Notes: a model not told the origin generated them from the sequence alone. DNA of 64,000 bases from Phycicoccus sp. M110.8 (GCF_032464895.1 NZ_JAWDIC010000001.1:868001-932000), one strand, 5' to 3'. Counted from the first letter of the stretch, positions 25,749-34,994 are shown. Program-made: numbers and translations.

Positions 25749-25766
25749 TTCGCTTCTGTCCCTTGC

Positions 25767-26951
25767 TCAGTTGGCCTGCGAGGCCAGCTCGGCGGCCTTG
25801 CGGGCCGCGCCGTCCATGGTCGCTTCGATGGTCACCAGCGGGTGGTTCGCCTCGGCGAGGATCCGGCGGCCCTCCTCGACGTTGTTGCCGTCCAGGCGCA
25901 CGACGAGCGGCTTGGTGGCCTCGTCGCCGAGCGCGTTCAGGGCGCCGACGATGCCGTTGGCGACGGCGTCGCAGGCGGTGATGCCGCCGAACACGTTCAC
26001 GAACACCGACTTCACCTGCTCGTCGCCGAGGATGATGTGCAGGCCGTTGGCCATGACCTCGGCCGAGGCGCCGCCGCCGATGTCGAGGAAGTTGGCCGGC
26101 TTGGGCGAGCCCGGGAACTCCTCACCGGCGTAGGCGACGACGTCGAGCGTGGACATGACCAGCCCGGCGCCGTTGCCGATGATGCCGACGGAGCCGTCGA
26201 GCTTGACGTAGTTGAGGTCCTTCTCCTTGGCGGCGGCCTCGAGCGGGTCGGCCGCGGCCTTGTCCTCCAGGTCCGCGTGGTCCGGGTGACGGAAGTCGGC
26301 GTTGCCGTCGAGGGTCACCTTGCCGTCGAGGGCGATGATGTCGCCGTCCTCGGTCTTGACCAGCGGGTTGACCTCGACCAGCGTCGCGTCCTCGTCGCGG
26401 TAGACCTCCCAGAGCCGCTGCAGGACGGGCACGATCTTGGCGCCGGTCTCGGCGTCGAAGCCGGCGGCCTCGACGATCTCGCGGGCCTTGGCCTCGTCGA
26501 CGCCGGTGTTGGGGTCGACCTCGATGCGCGCGAGGGCCTCGGGCCGCTCGACCGCCAACTGCTCGATCTCCATGCCGCCCTCCTTGCTGCACATCGCGAG
26601 GTAGGAGCGGTTGGCGCGGTCGAGCAGGATCGAGAAGTAGTACTCCTCGGCGATGCGCGCGCCCTGGGCGATCATCACGGTGCCGACGGTGTGGCCCTTG
26701 ATGTCCATGCCGAGGATGGCCTGCGCGTGCTGCTCGGCCTCGTCGGCGGTCTTGGCGACCTTGACGCCGCCGGCCTTGCCGCGGCCGCCGGTCTTCACCT
26801 GGGCCTTGACGACGGTCACGCCGCCGGACTTCGGGCCGATCTCCTCCGCGGCCGCGCGGGCCTCGGCGGGGGTGGTGGCGGTCTTGCCGGCGAGCACGGG
26901 CACACCGTGCGCCTCGAACATGTCTCGGGCCTGGTACTCGAACAGATCCAC
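25767..26951 (-). CDS. sucC: Succinyl-CoA ligase, beta subunit
   Basis: The 394-residue ATP-grasp subunit binds nucleotide and succinate. Seen are [38 protein letters not shown] (ATP-grasp loop), the [15 protein letters not shown] segment, [20 protein letters not shown] (Mg and phosphate binding), [15 protein letters not shown], and [14 protein letters not shown] with [15 protein letters not shown]. Start GTG 26951 has GAGGAC eight bases upstream. It heads the sucCD operon on the minus strand. The 147 bp upstream of it hold no further gene and probably contain its promoter. Confidence 0.97.
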   Translation of the reverse strand: MDLFEYQARDMFEAHGVPVLAGKTATTPAEARAAAEEIGPKSGGVTVVKAQVKTGGRGKAGGVKVAKTADEAEQHAQAILGMDIKGHTVGTVMIAQGARIAEEYYFSILLDRANRSYLAMCSKEGGMEIEQLAVERPEALARIEVDPNTGVDEAKAREIVEAAGFDAETGAKIVPVLQRLWEVYRDEDATLVEVNPLVKTEDGDIIALDGKVTLDGNADFRHPDHADLEDKAAADPLEAAAKEKDLNYVKLDGSVGIIGNGAGLVMSTLDVVAYAGEEFPGSPKPANFLDIGGGASAEVMANGLHIILGDEQVKSVFVNVFGGITACDAVANGIVGALNALGDEATKPLVVRLDGNNVEEGRRILAEANHPLVTIEATMDGAARKAAELASQAN

Positions 26952-27098
26952 GTCTGACGTCCTCGTCTGGGGAAGGGTGTGGTTCGCGCCCGAGACTAGT
27001 CCCGTGCGCGGAGGGCGGCGCCCGGGGGTGCGGGGAGTGGGACCAATCTCACCGCTGACGCGCCGCGCACGGCCTCCACGGAGTCGACCGGCACCTGC

Positions 27099-28106
27099 TC
27101 AGCGCACGGTGGCGGTGCGCCCGGTGGGCTCGAGCAGCACCCACACCGGGCCCTGCGGGGCGAACGTGACCACCTGGCCGCCCGCGGTGAACGTCGTGGG
27201 CGACGTCGCGCTCGCCCTCGACCAGGTCGCCTGCCAGGCCCGGCCGCCGCGCAGGACGAGGGCCTTGCCGGTGCCCACGAGCTGTTCCACCGGGGTCGGG
27301 CGGCCGTTGACGTCGCGGTTGCCCGACGGCTTGCTCGTCACGTACTGCACCACCACGGTGGCTGCGCCGTACTGCGTGCCCGAGGGGCTCACGTCGGGGC
27401 GACCGTCCGTCACCACGAGGTACTGCCCCCGCTTGGCGTTCCAGCGCAGCGAGACCGTCGCGGCCGGCCAGGTGGCGGTGACCGAGGTCGCCGCAGACCC
27501 GCCCGCGATCGGCGGCCCGTACCGGAAGCCGATGTCGCCCGGCCGCACGCTGCCGCCGGCCCGGGCCAGGAGGGCCTTGGGGTCGCCGATGAGGTTGTAC
27601 GGGGCAGGCCGGGAGCGGTCGCGCCGGTAGCCGCGGCCGGACTGGTCGTTGCTGAGGTTCACCTGGGCACCCCGCGCCAGGATCCTGGCGGTGTAGGACG
27701 ACGAGCCGGAGTACGCGAAGGCGACCTTGCCCCAGTTCGCGAGCAGCGTGACGTCGGTCTCGCGGCCGCTGCGCACCGGCCCGACCTCCCGCGCCTGGTG
27801 CCGGCTGAAGACCGCGAGCAGGCGGGTGAGCCCACCCTCGACCGGCTCGACGTAGACGACGTCGGCCTTGTCGAGCCCGATCCGCGGCCGGGCCGCGGAG
27901 GTGTTGTCGATCTTCACGGCCAGGACGGGGCCACCGGTCAGGGGGACGGGGCCGGCCGGCGTGGTCGTGGTGGTGGTCGTGGTGGTCGGCGGTGTCGTCG
28001 GCCGCCCGCACGAGGGCCCCGAGCAGCTGCCGGAGCACGCTGCCGCACCGGCGACGACGGCCAGCGCCAGCGCTGCCGGGACCGCCCGGCGGGCACCGCG
28101 CCTCAT
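27099..28106 (-). CDS. DUF3048 domain-containing lipoprotein (YerB-like)
   Basis: A 335-residue exported protein. The start RRAVPAALALAVVAGAAACS gives a signal peptide with a probable lipid-modified Cys at the weak lipobox AAAC, then a Thr/Pro linker with nine Thr in a row. The DUF3048 domain follows: GPVLAVKIDNTSAARPRIGL, DKADVVYVEPVEGGLTRLLA VFSR, GPVRSGRETDVTLLANWGK, and later a DVSPSGTQYGAATVVVQYV, then GTGKALVLRGGRAWQATWSR segment that continues the family's second domain. Homologues such as YerB are exported and of unknown role. It lies between sucC and the protease pair and has its own start site with GAGGAC. Confidence 0.88.
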   Translation of the reverse strand: MRRGARRAVPAALALAVVAGAAACSGSCSGPSCGRPTTPPTTTTTTTTTPAGPVPLTGGPVLAVKIDNTSAARPRIGLDKADVVYVEPVEGGLTRLLAVFSRHQAREVGPVRSGRETDVTLLANWGKVAFAYSGSSSYTARILARGAQVNLSNDQSGRGYRRDRSRPAPYNLIGDPKALLARAGGSVRPGDIGFRYGPPIAGGSAATSVTATWPAATVSLRWNAKRGQYLVVTDGRPDVSPSGTQYGAATVVVQYVTSKPSGNRDVNGRPTPVEQLVGTGKALVLRGGRAWQATWSRASATSPTTFTAGGQVVTFAPQGPVWVLLEPTGRTATVR

Positions 28107-28162
28107 GTCCTCAGGATAGGTCGTGTCCGCACGCTGGGAGGGCAGCGGCGCGCTGACACGAC

Positions 28163-28196
28163 GGTGCGCCGCCGGCACGAGGGCCGGCGGCGCACC
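28163..28196 (-). terminator. Perfect 14-bp hairpin after the first M4 protease gene
   Basis: GGTGCGCCGCCGGC (28163-28176) pairs with GCCGGCGGCGCACC (28183-28196) around a six-base loop. It lies 27 bp downstream of the stop of the protease gene at 28224 and precedes the DUF3048 gene. It probably separates the two transcripts. Confidence 0.8.
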
Positions 28197-28223
28197 ACGG
28201 GGGTGAGGCGGGTCAGGCGGAGG

Positions 28224-29771
28224 TCAGCAGGTCTGCGACCCCGCCGGGACGGCGATGGCGTCGAACGCGCTCTTGACCGCCACGCAGGTCGGCGAGCCGG
28301 CGCCGTACAGCTCCTTGGCCGAGGCGATCGCACCCTCGCGGGCCGCCTTGTAGTCGCTGCGCGAGGTCAGCTTGGTCGACAGGGTGCGGTACCAGACCTT
28401 CTCGATGGCCGCGCGGCCCGCGCCCGTGACCGCGGGGGCGCCGCCACAGGTCGGGCTGTTGTAGGCGACACCGTTGACGGTCCTGGCGCCCGACCCCTCG
28501 GAGGCCATGAAGAACCAGTGGTTCAGCGGGCCCGAGGAGTAGTGCGGGTCGAGCCGGCTGGTGCTGGAGGACCAGCAGTCCTGCGAGCGGCCGTCCTTGC
28601 TCGGCCTGTCCATGTAGCGCAGCGGCGTGCCGTTGCCGTTGATGTCGATCTTCTCGCCGATGAGGTAGTCGCCCGGGTCGGCGGAGGAGTTGGCGTACCA
28701 CTCGACCGCGGTGCCGAAGATGTCCGACGTGGCCTCGTTGAGGCCGCCCGCGTCACCGCGGTACACCAGCCCGGCGGTGTTCTCGGTGACGCCGTGGCTC
28801 ATCTCGTGGCCGGCGACGTCGATCGCGGTCAGCGGCTTGGCGTTGTTGGCCCCGTCGCCGTAGGTCATCTGGGTGCCGTCCCAGAACGCGTTCACGTACG
28901 CGTTGCCGTAGTGGACCCGGCTGCGGGCGCCGGTGCCGTCGTCCCAGATCCCGTTGCGGCCCAGCACGTTCTTGTAGTAGTCGAACGTCTTCTCGGCACC
29001 GTAGTGCGCGTCGACCGCGGCGGTCTGGCGCGACGAGACCGAGCCGTTGCCCCACGCGTCGTCGGCGTCGGTGAACTGCGTCCCGGTGCCGGTGGTCGCC
29101 CCGTTGAGGTCGGTCGTGTAGTTGCCCACCGAGTCCTTGAGCAGGTAGCTGCCGCCCGACAGGGTCGTGCCGAGCGAGACGGTGCCCGAGTACATCGAGC
29201 TGCCGGTGCCGGGCGTGATCTCGTCCCAGGAGTCGAGCGTCGCCCCGGTCGTGGCGTCCACGACGGTGTGCAGGCGGCTCGGGGTCTGGTCGGCCTTGAC
29301 GCCCTCACGCACGGTGTCCCAGGCCAGGCGCCCGCCGGACTCCGCGGCATACACGACGAGGTCGGAGCGCGTCGCCCCGCCGGCGCGCGAGGACGCCTGG
29401 GCCGCACTCAGCTTCGGGGATGTCGAGGCGACCGCGACGGACTTCGCCGCGTTCCAGCGCACGGACCGGGTGGCGCCGGCGGCGGAGCGCTCGACCACGA
29501 GGTCGCCGCCGACGACGCGCAGGCCCTGGAAGGTGCGGTCGTACCGGACGTGCACGGTGCCGTCCGGGTCGGTGACGGTGGAGCGGACGACGAGGGCCTG
29601 CCCCGGGCCGAGGCCCAGCGAGCGGGCCGCGTCGGCGACACGGGACTGCTCGGCGGCCACGCCGGGGACGGGCCGGACTGCTGCGGCGGGGGCCGCGGAC
29701 GCCGAGGAGAGCGGAACTCCTGCGGCGAGGACTGCGATGCCTGCGACGGCACCGGTGGTGAGACGGTTCAC
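28224..29771 (-). CDS. Secreted M4-family (thermolysin-like) zinc metalloprotease
   Basis: A 515-residue pre-pro-protease. Signal peptide: residues about 1-28 (GAVAGIAVLAAGVPLSSASA). An FTP-type propeptide follows with RYDRTFQGLRVVGGDLVV and a PepSY-like part to about 185. The mature M4 domain has TYGDGANN, the zinc motif HEMSH (322-326), GVTENTAG, the third zinc ligand E346 in GGLNEATSD, NSSADPGDYLIGEKI, and the catalytic His in SGPLNHWFF. It should degrade proteins outside the cell. GTG 29771 follows GGAGG by six bases. It is a paralogue of the downstream-coded 29882-31921 protein, sharing a 77-nt identical run. It lacks the C-terminal domain that the other has. Confidence 0.92.
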   Translation of the reverse strand: MNRLTTGAVAGIAVLAAGVPLSSASAAPAAAVRPVPGVAAEQSRVADAARSLGLGPGQALVVRSTVTDPDGTVHVRYDRTFQGLRVVGGDLVVERSAAGATRSVRWNAAKSVAVASTSPKLSAAQASSRAGGATRSDLVVYAAESGGRLAWDTVREGVKADQTPSRLHTVVDATTGATLDSWDEITPGTGSSMYSGTVSLGTTLSGGSYLLKDSVGNYTTDLNGATTGTGTQFTDADDAWGNGSVSSRQTAAVDAHYGAEKTFDYYKNVLGRNGIWDDGTGARSRVHYGNAYVNAFWDGTQMTYGDGANNAKPLTAIDVAGHEMSHGVTENTAGLVYRGDAGGLNEATSDIFGTAVEWYANSSADPGDYLIGEKIDINGNGTPLRYMDRPSKDGRSQDCWSSSTSRLDPHYSSGPLNHWFFMASEGSGARTVNGVAYNSPTCGGAPAVTGAGRAAIEKVWYRTLSTKLTSRSDYKAAREGAIASAKELYGAGSPTCVAVKSAFDAIAVPAGSQTC

Positions 29772-29817
29772 TGCGATCTCCTCCATGAGATGGGCGCGCC
29801 TGCGGCGGCGCTGGTGC

Positions 29818-29864
29818 GGTGGGAGCGGACCCGGGCCCGGAGGACGCCCGGGGCCGCCCCCACC
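29818..29864 (-). terminator. Long hairpin between the two M4 protease genes
   Basis: The 19-base arm 29818-29836 pairs with 29846-29864 with two mismatches around a nine-base loop. It lies 18 bp beyond the stop of the protease gene at 29882-31921 and before the start at 29771. It probably ends the upstream transcript, so the two protease genes may be separately transcribed. Confidence 0.72.
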
Positions 29865-29881
29865 GGTTCAGGGGTGACGCG

Positions 29882-31921
29882 TCAGCTGGTGGCGACCGAC
29901 GTGTCGTCAACGACGAAGGACGTCTGGAGAGACGAGTCCTCGTTCATCAGGAACTTCACCGCCACCGTCTTGCCCTTCCAGGCGGTGAGGTTGAAGGACT
30001 TCAGCGTGTACGTCGCGTTGGTGCCGACGTTGGAGTACGTGGCCAGCGTCGTCGTGGTCGAGCCGTCGACGACCTGCACCTTCATCGTGTCGTATGCCGT
30101 GGTGCCCGACTCCGCGGTGTCCGTGCGCAGGTAGAACGACAGGGTCGCGCTGGTCACGGTCGAGGGGATCGAGACGCTCTGCTGCTCGGTCTCGGTGGCG
30201 GTGGTGCCGTTGCCGCCGAGCCACATCTTCCAGGAGCCGGTGCGGGCCGGACGCCCAGTGTTGTTGGTGATCGGGCCGGAGGTGCCGGTCCAGATCGTGG
30301 CGCCGGACTCGAAGCCCGGGTTCTGCAGCAGGTTCCCGCTCGGCGGCGTGGTGGTGCCGCCGCTGCAGCTCGCGCTGCCGGCCGGGACGGCGATGGCGGT
30401 GAACGCCTTCTCGACCGCGGCGCAGGTGGCGCTGCTGGCACCAAAGAGCTCGATCGCCGAGGTGATGGCGCCCTCACGGGCGTTGAGGTACGTGCTGCTC
30501 GAGGTCAGCTTGGTCGACAGCGTGCGGTACCAGACCTTCTCGATGTTGCTGCGGCCGGCGCCGGTGACGGTCGAGCCGTCACAGGTGGGGCTGTTGTACG
30601 AGACACCGTTGATGGTCTTGGCGCCCGAGCCCTCGGAGGCCAGGTAGAACCAGTGGTTCAGCGGGCCCGAGGAGTAGTGGGGGTCCAGTCCGCCGAGCGA
30701 GGAGGACCAGCAGTCCTTGGACGCGCCGTCCTTCGAGGGCTTGTCCATGTACCGCAGCGGGGTGCCGTTGCCGTTGATGTCGATCTTCTCGCCGATGAGG
30801 TAGTCGCCCGGGTCGGCGGAGGAGTTGGCGTACCACTCCACGGCGGTGCCGAAGATGTCCGAGGTCGCCTCGTTGAGGCCGCCGGCGTCGCCGCTGTAGT
30901 TGAGGCCCGCCGTGTTCTCGGTGACGCCGTGGCTCATCTCGTGGGCCGCCACGTCGATCGCGGTCAGCGGCTTGGCGTTGTTCGCACCGTCGCCGTAGGT
31001 CATCTGGGTGCCGTCCCAGAACGCGTTGTTGTACGCGTTGCCGTAGTGGACGCGGCTGCGGGCGCCGGTGCCGTTGTTCCAGATCCCGTTCCGGCCCAGC
31101 ACGTTCTTGTAGTAGGCGAAGGTCTTCTCGGCGCCGTACTCGGCATCGACGGCCGCGGTCTGGCGCGAGGACGTGGACCCGTTGCCCCACACGTCGTCGG
31201 CGTCGGTGAACTGGGTGCCGGTGCCGCTCGTGGCCCCGTTCAGGTCGGTCGTGTAGTTCCCCACCGAGTCCTTGAGCAGGTAGGAGCTGCCGGACAGCGT
31301 CGTGTTGAGGGTGACCGTGCCGGAGTACATCGAGTTGCCGCTGCCGTTCTCGATCTCGTCCCACGAGGTGATGACGGCTCCGGTCCGGGCGTCGACGACC
31401 GTGTGCAGCCGGCTCGGCGTCTGGTCGGCGCGGACGCCCTCGGTGACGACGTCCCAGGCGAGGCGCGGGGAGCCGCTGCCCGCCCAGACGACGAGCTCGC
31501 CGTCGTTGCTCCGCGCCGCGTAGCCGGCCCGGCGCGAGCCCGAGGCCTCGGCTGCCGACTCGGTGACGGACGGGGTCGTGGAGGAGACGGCGACCTTGCC
31601 GCTGGCGTTCCAGCGCACCGTGCGCAGGGCACCGCTCGAGGTCTTGTCGAGCACGAGGTCGCCCCCGAGCACGCGCAGGCCCTTGAAGGTGCGGTCGTAG
31701 CGGACGTGCTGGGTGCCGTCGCGGTCGGTGACGACGGACCGGGGCACCAGCGTCTGGTCCTTCGACAGGCCCAGGGCGTCGTGGTCACGGTCGGCTGCGG
31801 CCGAGCTGGCGGAGGGGGCCGGGGTGGCGGACTGCGGTGCGGCTGCTGCTGCGGACAGTGGGGTCGCCACTGCCGCCGCGACTGCGACGCCGAGGGCGGC
31901 GCCGGTGGACAGTCGGATCAC
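29882..31921 (-). CDS. Secreted M4-family metalloprotease with C-terminal adhesion/carbohydrate-like domain
   Basis: A 679-residue pre-pro-protease. Signal peptide at about 1-28 (GAALGVAVAAAVATPLSAAA), propeptide with RYDRTFKGLRVLGGDLVLDK, then the M4 domain with the zinc motif in AAHEMSHGVTENTAG, GGLNEATSDIFG (zinc Glu), NSSADPGDYLIGEKI and SGPLNHWFYL (active His). A Thr/Pro/Gly linker follows (GGTTTPPSGN), then a domain of about 150 residues starting LLQNPGFESGATIWTGTSG and ending FLMNEDSSLQTSFVVDDTSV. This beta domain is like those on secreted M4/M36 proteases and immune-inhibitor-type enzymes and may bind substrate. GTG 31921 has GAGGAACCC before it. It is a tandem paralogue of 28224-29771. 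Confidence 0.92.
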   Translation of the reverse strand: MIRLSTGAALGVAVAAAVATPLSAAAAAPQSATPAPSASSAAADRDHDALGLSKDQTLVPRSVVTDRDGTQHVRYDRTFKGLRVLGGDLVLDKTSSGALRTVRWNASGKVAVSSTTPSVTESAAEASGSRRAGYAARSNDGELVVWAGSGSPRLAWDVVTEGVRADQTPSRLHTVVDARTGAVITSWDEIENGSGNSMYSGTVTLNTTLSGSSYLLKDSVGNYTTDLNGATSGTGTQFTDADDVWGNGSTSSRQTAAVDAEYGAEKTFAYYKNVLGRNGIWNNGTGARSRVHYGNAYNNAFWDGTQMTYGDGANNAKPLTAIDVAAHEMSHGVTENTAGLNYSGDAGGLNEATSDIFGTAVEWYANSSADPGDYLIGEKIDINGNGTPLRYMDKPSKDGASKDCWSSSLGGLDPHYSSGPLNHWFYLASEGSGAKTINGVSYNSPTCDGSTVTGAGRSNIEKVWYRTLSTKLTSSSTYLNAREGAITSAIELFGASSATCAAVEKAFTAIAVPAGSASCSGGTTTPPSGNLLQNPGFESGATIWTGTSGPITNNTGRPARTGSWKMWLGGNGTTATETEQQSVSIPSTVTSATLSFYLRTDTAESGTTAYDTMKVQVVDGSTTTTLATYSNVGTNATYTLKSFNLTAWKGKTVAVKFLMNEDSSLQTSFVVDDTSVATS

Positions 31922-32299
31922 GGGTTCCTCTTCTCTGAGCGGGCGCAGGTGTGTGCTCCTGCGCTGCATGGGGTGACGCCGCGGTCCCTCCGGCGCGACA
32001 CGGGGATTGGTCGCTGGCTCGGGCGCCGTGCCGACCCAACCCCGCGTCCCGAGCGCCGGTCAACGAATCTGGCGAAGACTTTGCCAAAAGCGTGGAAACC
32101 CCTCTGCGACACCGAAAACGGACCCGGATTTCCCCCGGCTTTCGCCAAGCGAAGTCCATCCCGACACCCGACCGAACGGTCAGCTTCCCGGCATGCGGAC
32201 CGTCCGACCAGCATGTGGGCGCGTAACCCGCTCCCCGGCGACCTCGTTGTCAGCACACCGGCGGCGCCAGCGGGCCCGCCCCCGAACCGTGGAGGCCCG
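31922..32299. promoter_or_regulatory. Divergent intergenic region between the M4 protease and CocE hydrolase genes
   Basis: These 378 bp hold no supported gene. They contain an imperfect palindrome at 32070-32086 (TGGCGAA, three bases, TTTGCCA) and an A-rich stretch around 32080-32160 unlike the surrounding GC-rich sequence. Both flanking genes are secreted proteins that start outward, so this region probably holds both promoters and possibly a shared operator. I do not see a convincing -35/-10 pair. Confidence 0.4.
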
Positions 32300-34207
32300 A
32301 TGACGCGCCACTCCCCCAGGCACCACAGCAGCACCCGAACCACGTCGGCCCTGGCCGCGGTCGTCCTGGCAGGCGCCGGGATGATCGCGACGAGCGCGAC
32401 CGTCGCCGCCGCGGCCACCACCGCCACCACCCTGGACGGCGTGGACGTCTACACCGGCCTGCACTTCACCGTCCCGGCCGGGAACGACGACCTCGGACAG
32501 CCCCAGACCTGCACCATCGACGCCGACCTGTACCGCCCGCACTCCTCCGGCCCGTCGGCCCGCGTCCCGGCCATCCTGACGACGAACGGGTTCGGCGGGA
32601 GCAAGACCGACCAGGCCGGGCTGGGCCGGGCCTTCGCCGAGCGCGGCTACGCAGTGCTGTCGTACACCGGGCTCGGCTTCCCCGACAGCGGGTGCAAGAT
32701 CTCGCTCGACGACCCGGGCGTCGACGGCAAGGCAGCGAGCGCGCTGGTGACCTTCCTCGGTGGTGGCGGCAGCGCAGCATACGACTCGGCGCAGGTGGGT
32801 GGCACCACGACCGGGCCCGGGTCGCTGACCGTGGACTTCACGAAGCTCGACGACGCGGCAACCCACGACCCGCGCATCGGGATGATCGGCGGCTCGTACG
32901 GCGGCCAGATCCAGTTCGCCACTGCCGCAACGGATCCCCGCGTCGACACCCTCGTCCCGCTCATCACCTGGAACGACCTCCGGTACTCCCTCGCGCCCAA
33001 CAACACGAGCTTCACCAGGGGCGTGACCTACGCGAACTCGGCCCCGGGCACGGAGAAGCTCGGCTGGACCAACCTGTTCTTCGGGGTGGGCATCGCCGAC
33101 GGCGTCCAGGGCGCGACGGTCGACCCGACCCGCGACGTCGGCTGCCCCAACTTCGTCCTCGAGGCCTGCCAGGCCAAGGCGACCCTCGACACCCTCGGCT
33201 ACCCGACGAGCGACACCTACCGGCTCACCGACCGCGTCTCCGTGGGCCACTACGCCGACAAGGTGAACGTCCCGACGTTCCTCATCCAGGGCGAGAACGA
33301 CACGCTGTTCGACCTGCAGGAGGCGGTCGCGACCTACCGCCAGCTTCGCTCGCGCGGCGTGCCGGTGACGATGGCCTGGCAGTCGTGGGGCCACTCCGGC
33401 GGTGCGAACGGCAACAGCGGCGCGGCCCCGGGCGAGCTCGACCTCAGCGGCCAGCACATCGAGGACACCTACCTCGGCCTGCGCATCAAGAACTGGTTCG
33501 ACCACTACCTCAAGGACAGCACCGTCTCGACCGGTCCGGGCTTCGCGTACTTCCGCGACTGGGTCTCCTACACCGGGAGCGCCGCACCCGCCTACGCGTC
33601 GGCGCCGAGCTACCCGGTCGGGACGCGCCGGTCCTGGTACCTCTCCTCCAGCGACGAGCTCGTGCCCTCCAAGTCGGCGATCCTGCCCGGCACCACCTCG
33701 TGGTCCAACCCCGGTGGCGGCGCGCCCGCGTCGTACACCGAGGTGTCCGGGCTCGAGGGGCAGGTCTCGCTGCCGTCCGGCCTCACGACTCCGTACGACA
33801 CCCCGGGCACCTTCGGCGCCTGGACGACCTCCCCGCTGGCGACCCCGGTGACCGTCGTGGGCTCCCCGACGCTCGACGTCCGGTTCGACTCGCCGGTCGT
33901 GGCGGGGACGCAGGCCATCGGCCCCAGCGGCCAGCTCCAGGTCTTCGCCAAGCTCTACGACGTGGCGCCCGACGGCACGCAGGTGTTGGTGCACAAGCTG
34001 ATCAGCCCGGTCCGCGTCGCCGACGTCACCCAGCCCGTGCACATCGAGCTTCCGGCGATCGTCCACCGCGTCGACGCCGGGCACCGGCTGCGCCTCGTCC
34101 TGGCCAGCACCGACGCGGCATACAAGAACGCGTATGCCGTGCAGCCGGTGACGGTGCACGCCTCGCCGACGGAGCCGGCAACGCTGTCCGTCCCGACGGT
34201 CGGCTGA
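32300..34207 (+). CDS. Secreted CocE/NonD-type (X-Pro dipeptidyl-peptidase S15) serine hydrolase
   Basis: A 635-residue exported alpha/beta hydrolase. Signal peptide at about 1-39 (TSALAAVVLAGAGMIATSAT, then VAAAA). The S15/CocE domain has ARVPAILTTNGFGGSKTDQ, YAVLSYTGLGFPDSGC, the nucleophile elbow GGSYGG (S199), acid ENDTLF after FLIQG, and WQSWGHSGG (catalytic His). A C-terminal jelly-roll (XPDC_N/beta) domain runs from about 440 with SPTLDVRFDSPVVAG, FAKLYDVAPDGTQVLVH and HRLRLVLASTD. GGAGG lies four bases before ATG 32300. Natural substrates could be ester or X-Pro peptides; the neighbouring secreted proteases favour peptide breakdown. Confidence 0.88.
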   Translation: MTRHSPRHHSSTRTTSALAAVVLAGAGMIATSATVAAAATTATTLDGVDVYTGLHFTVPAGNDDLGQPQTCTIDADLYRPHSSGPSARVPAILTTNGFGGSKTDQAGLGRAFAERGYAVLSYTGLGFPDSGCKISLDDPGVDGKAASALVTFLGGGGSAAYDSAQVGGTTTGPGSLTVDFTKLDDAATHDPRIGMIGGSYGGQIQFATAATDPRVDTLVPLITWNDLRYSLAPNNTSFTRGVTYANSAPGTEKLGWTNLFFGVGIADGVQGATVDPTRDVGCPNFVLEACQAKATLDTLGYPTSDTYRLTDRVSVGHYADKVNVPTFLIQGENDTLFDLQEAVATYRQLRSRGVPVTMAWQSWGHSGGANGNSGAAPGELDLSGQHIEDTYLGLRIKNWFDHYLKDSTVSTGPGFAYFRDWVSYTGSAAPAYASAPSYPVGTRRSWYLSSSDELVPSKSAILPGTTSWSNPGGGAPASYTEVSGLEGQVSLPSGLTTPYDTPGTFGAWTTSPLATPVTVVGSPTLDVRFDSPVVAGTQAIGPSGQLQVFAKLYDVAPDGTQVLVHKLISPVRVADVTQPVHIELPAIVHRVDAGHRLRLVLASTDAAYKNAYAVQPVTVHASPTEPATLSVPTVG

Positions 34208-34254
34208 CCCACCGCCCGGGGGTGGCCCGGGTCACACCAAAGGTGTTGGCGCAC

Positions 34255-34288
34255 AGGACCTAGGGCCCTCGTGGGGCCGGTGGACCGG
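34255..34288 (+). promoter_or_regulatory. Two imperfect DosR/DevR-like boxes upstream of the DoxX-like gene
   Basis: AGGACCTAGGGCCCT (34255-34269) fits GGGAC-N-TWW-G-GCCC in most positions, and GGGGCCGGTGGACCGG (34273-34288) reads as a similar box in the other direction. Both lie 60 to 90 bp upstream of the DoxX-like start at 34346. In actinobacteria the DosR/DevR hypoxia regulator uses sites of this form. No DosR gene is in this window, so the match is suggestive only. Confidence 0.35.
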
Positions 34289-34345
34289 TTGAAGCATGGA
34301 GGTGCAGACAACCGGGCCATCGGCCCACCGAGGAGGAAAACCACC

Positions 34346-34927
34346 ATGACAACCGTCCAGCGCCACCCCAAGCTCGATGTCCTCGTCGAACACGACGTGG
34401 TGACCCATGTGGCAGCCCGCAGGATGCTCGCGGTGCTGCGCGTCGCCTTCGGGCTCACCTTCCTGTGGGCCTTCTTCGACAAGCTGCTCGCCCTCGGCTG
34501 GGCGACCGGCACCAGCCAGACCACCGGAGCGGTGGACCGGTTCGGACCGGCCGCGTGGATCCACGGCGGCAGCCCTACGACGGGCTTCCTGAAGTCCGTC
34601 GACCCGGGCAACTGGTTCCACGGGTTCTTCACCGGCATGGCCGGGTCGGCCTGGGTGGACTGGCTGTTCATGATCGGCCTGGCCGGGATCGGGTTCGCCC
34701 TGACCTTCGGCATCGGGATGCGCATCGCCGCAGCGACCGGCGCGCTGCTCTACGCCTTCATGTGGGCGGCATCGTTCCCGCTGGCCAACAACCCTGTGAT
34801 CGACGACCACGTCATCGGTGCGGTCACCGTGATCGCACTGGCGCTCGTCCTCGCCGGTGACGAGTGGGGCTTCGGGCAGCGCTGGGCCCGCACGTCCCTG
34901 GTTCGCCGGTACGGATGGCTGCGGTAA
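34346..34927 (+). CDS. DoxX-like membrane protein
   Basis: A 193-residue membrane protein with four or five hydrophobic segments: RMLAVLRVAFGLTFLWAFFD, WVDWLFMIGLAGIGFALTF, GIGMRIAAATGALLYAFMWA, and IGAVTVIALALVLAGDEWG. The N-terminal VLRVAFGLTFLWAFFDKLLA and the C-terminal FGQRW are typical of the DoxX-like/TQO family. These are quinone-linked or stress-associated membrane proteins of mostly unknown activity. A strong AGGAGG precedes ATG 34346. It follows the CocE gene by 139 bp, with a terminator downstream. Confidence 0.82.
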   Translation: MTTVQRHPKLDVLVEHDVVTHVAARRMLAVLRVAFGLTFLWAFFDKLLALGWATGTSQTTGAVDRFGPAAWIHGGSPTTGFLKSVDPGNWFHGFFTGMAGSAWVDWLFMIGLAGIGFALTFGIGMRIAAATGALLYAFMWAASFPLANNPVIDDHVIGAVTVIALALVLAGDEWGFGQRWARTSLVRRYGWLR

Positions 34928-34964
34928 CCCGCAGCAGACCGCGCCTCCACGGCGCGGCACGGGA

Positions 34965-34994
34965 GGGGCCGGGGCGGACGCCCGGCCCCTTCTT
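34965..34994 (+). terminator. Intrinsic terminator after the DoxX-like gene
   Basis: GGGGCCGGG (34965-34973) pairs with CCCGGCCCC (34981-34989) around GCGGACG, followed by TTCTTC. It is 37 bp after the DoxX-like stop. Confidence 0.8.

Noticed and set aside
27798-30134. A 778-residue plus-strand frame opposite the DUF3048 and M4 protease genes
   Set aside because: Its Arg/Val/Gly-rich text is the mirror of the proteases' codon bias, with no start site or motif.
29819-34207. A 1462-residue open frame that runs through the antisense of the M4 protease gene into the CocE gene
   Set aside because: The first part is antisense to a gene with clear zinc-protease motifs and encodes low-complexity Arg/Gly/Val text. 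The real start is ATG 32300, with GGAGG and a signal peptide.
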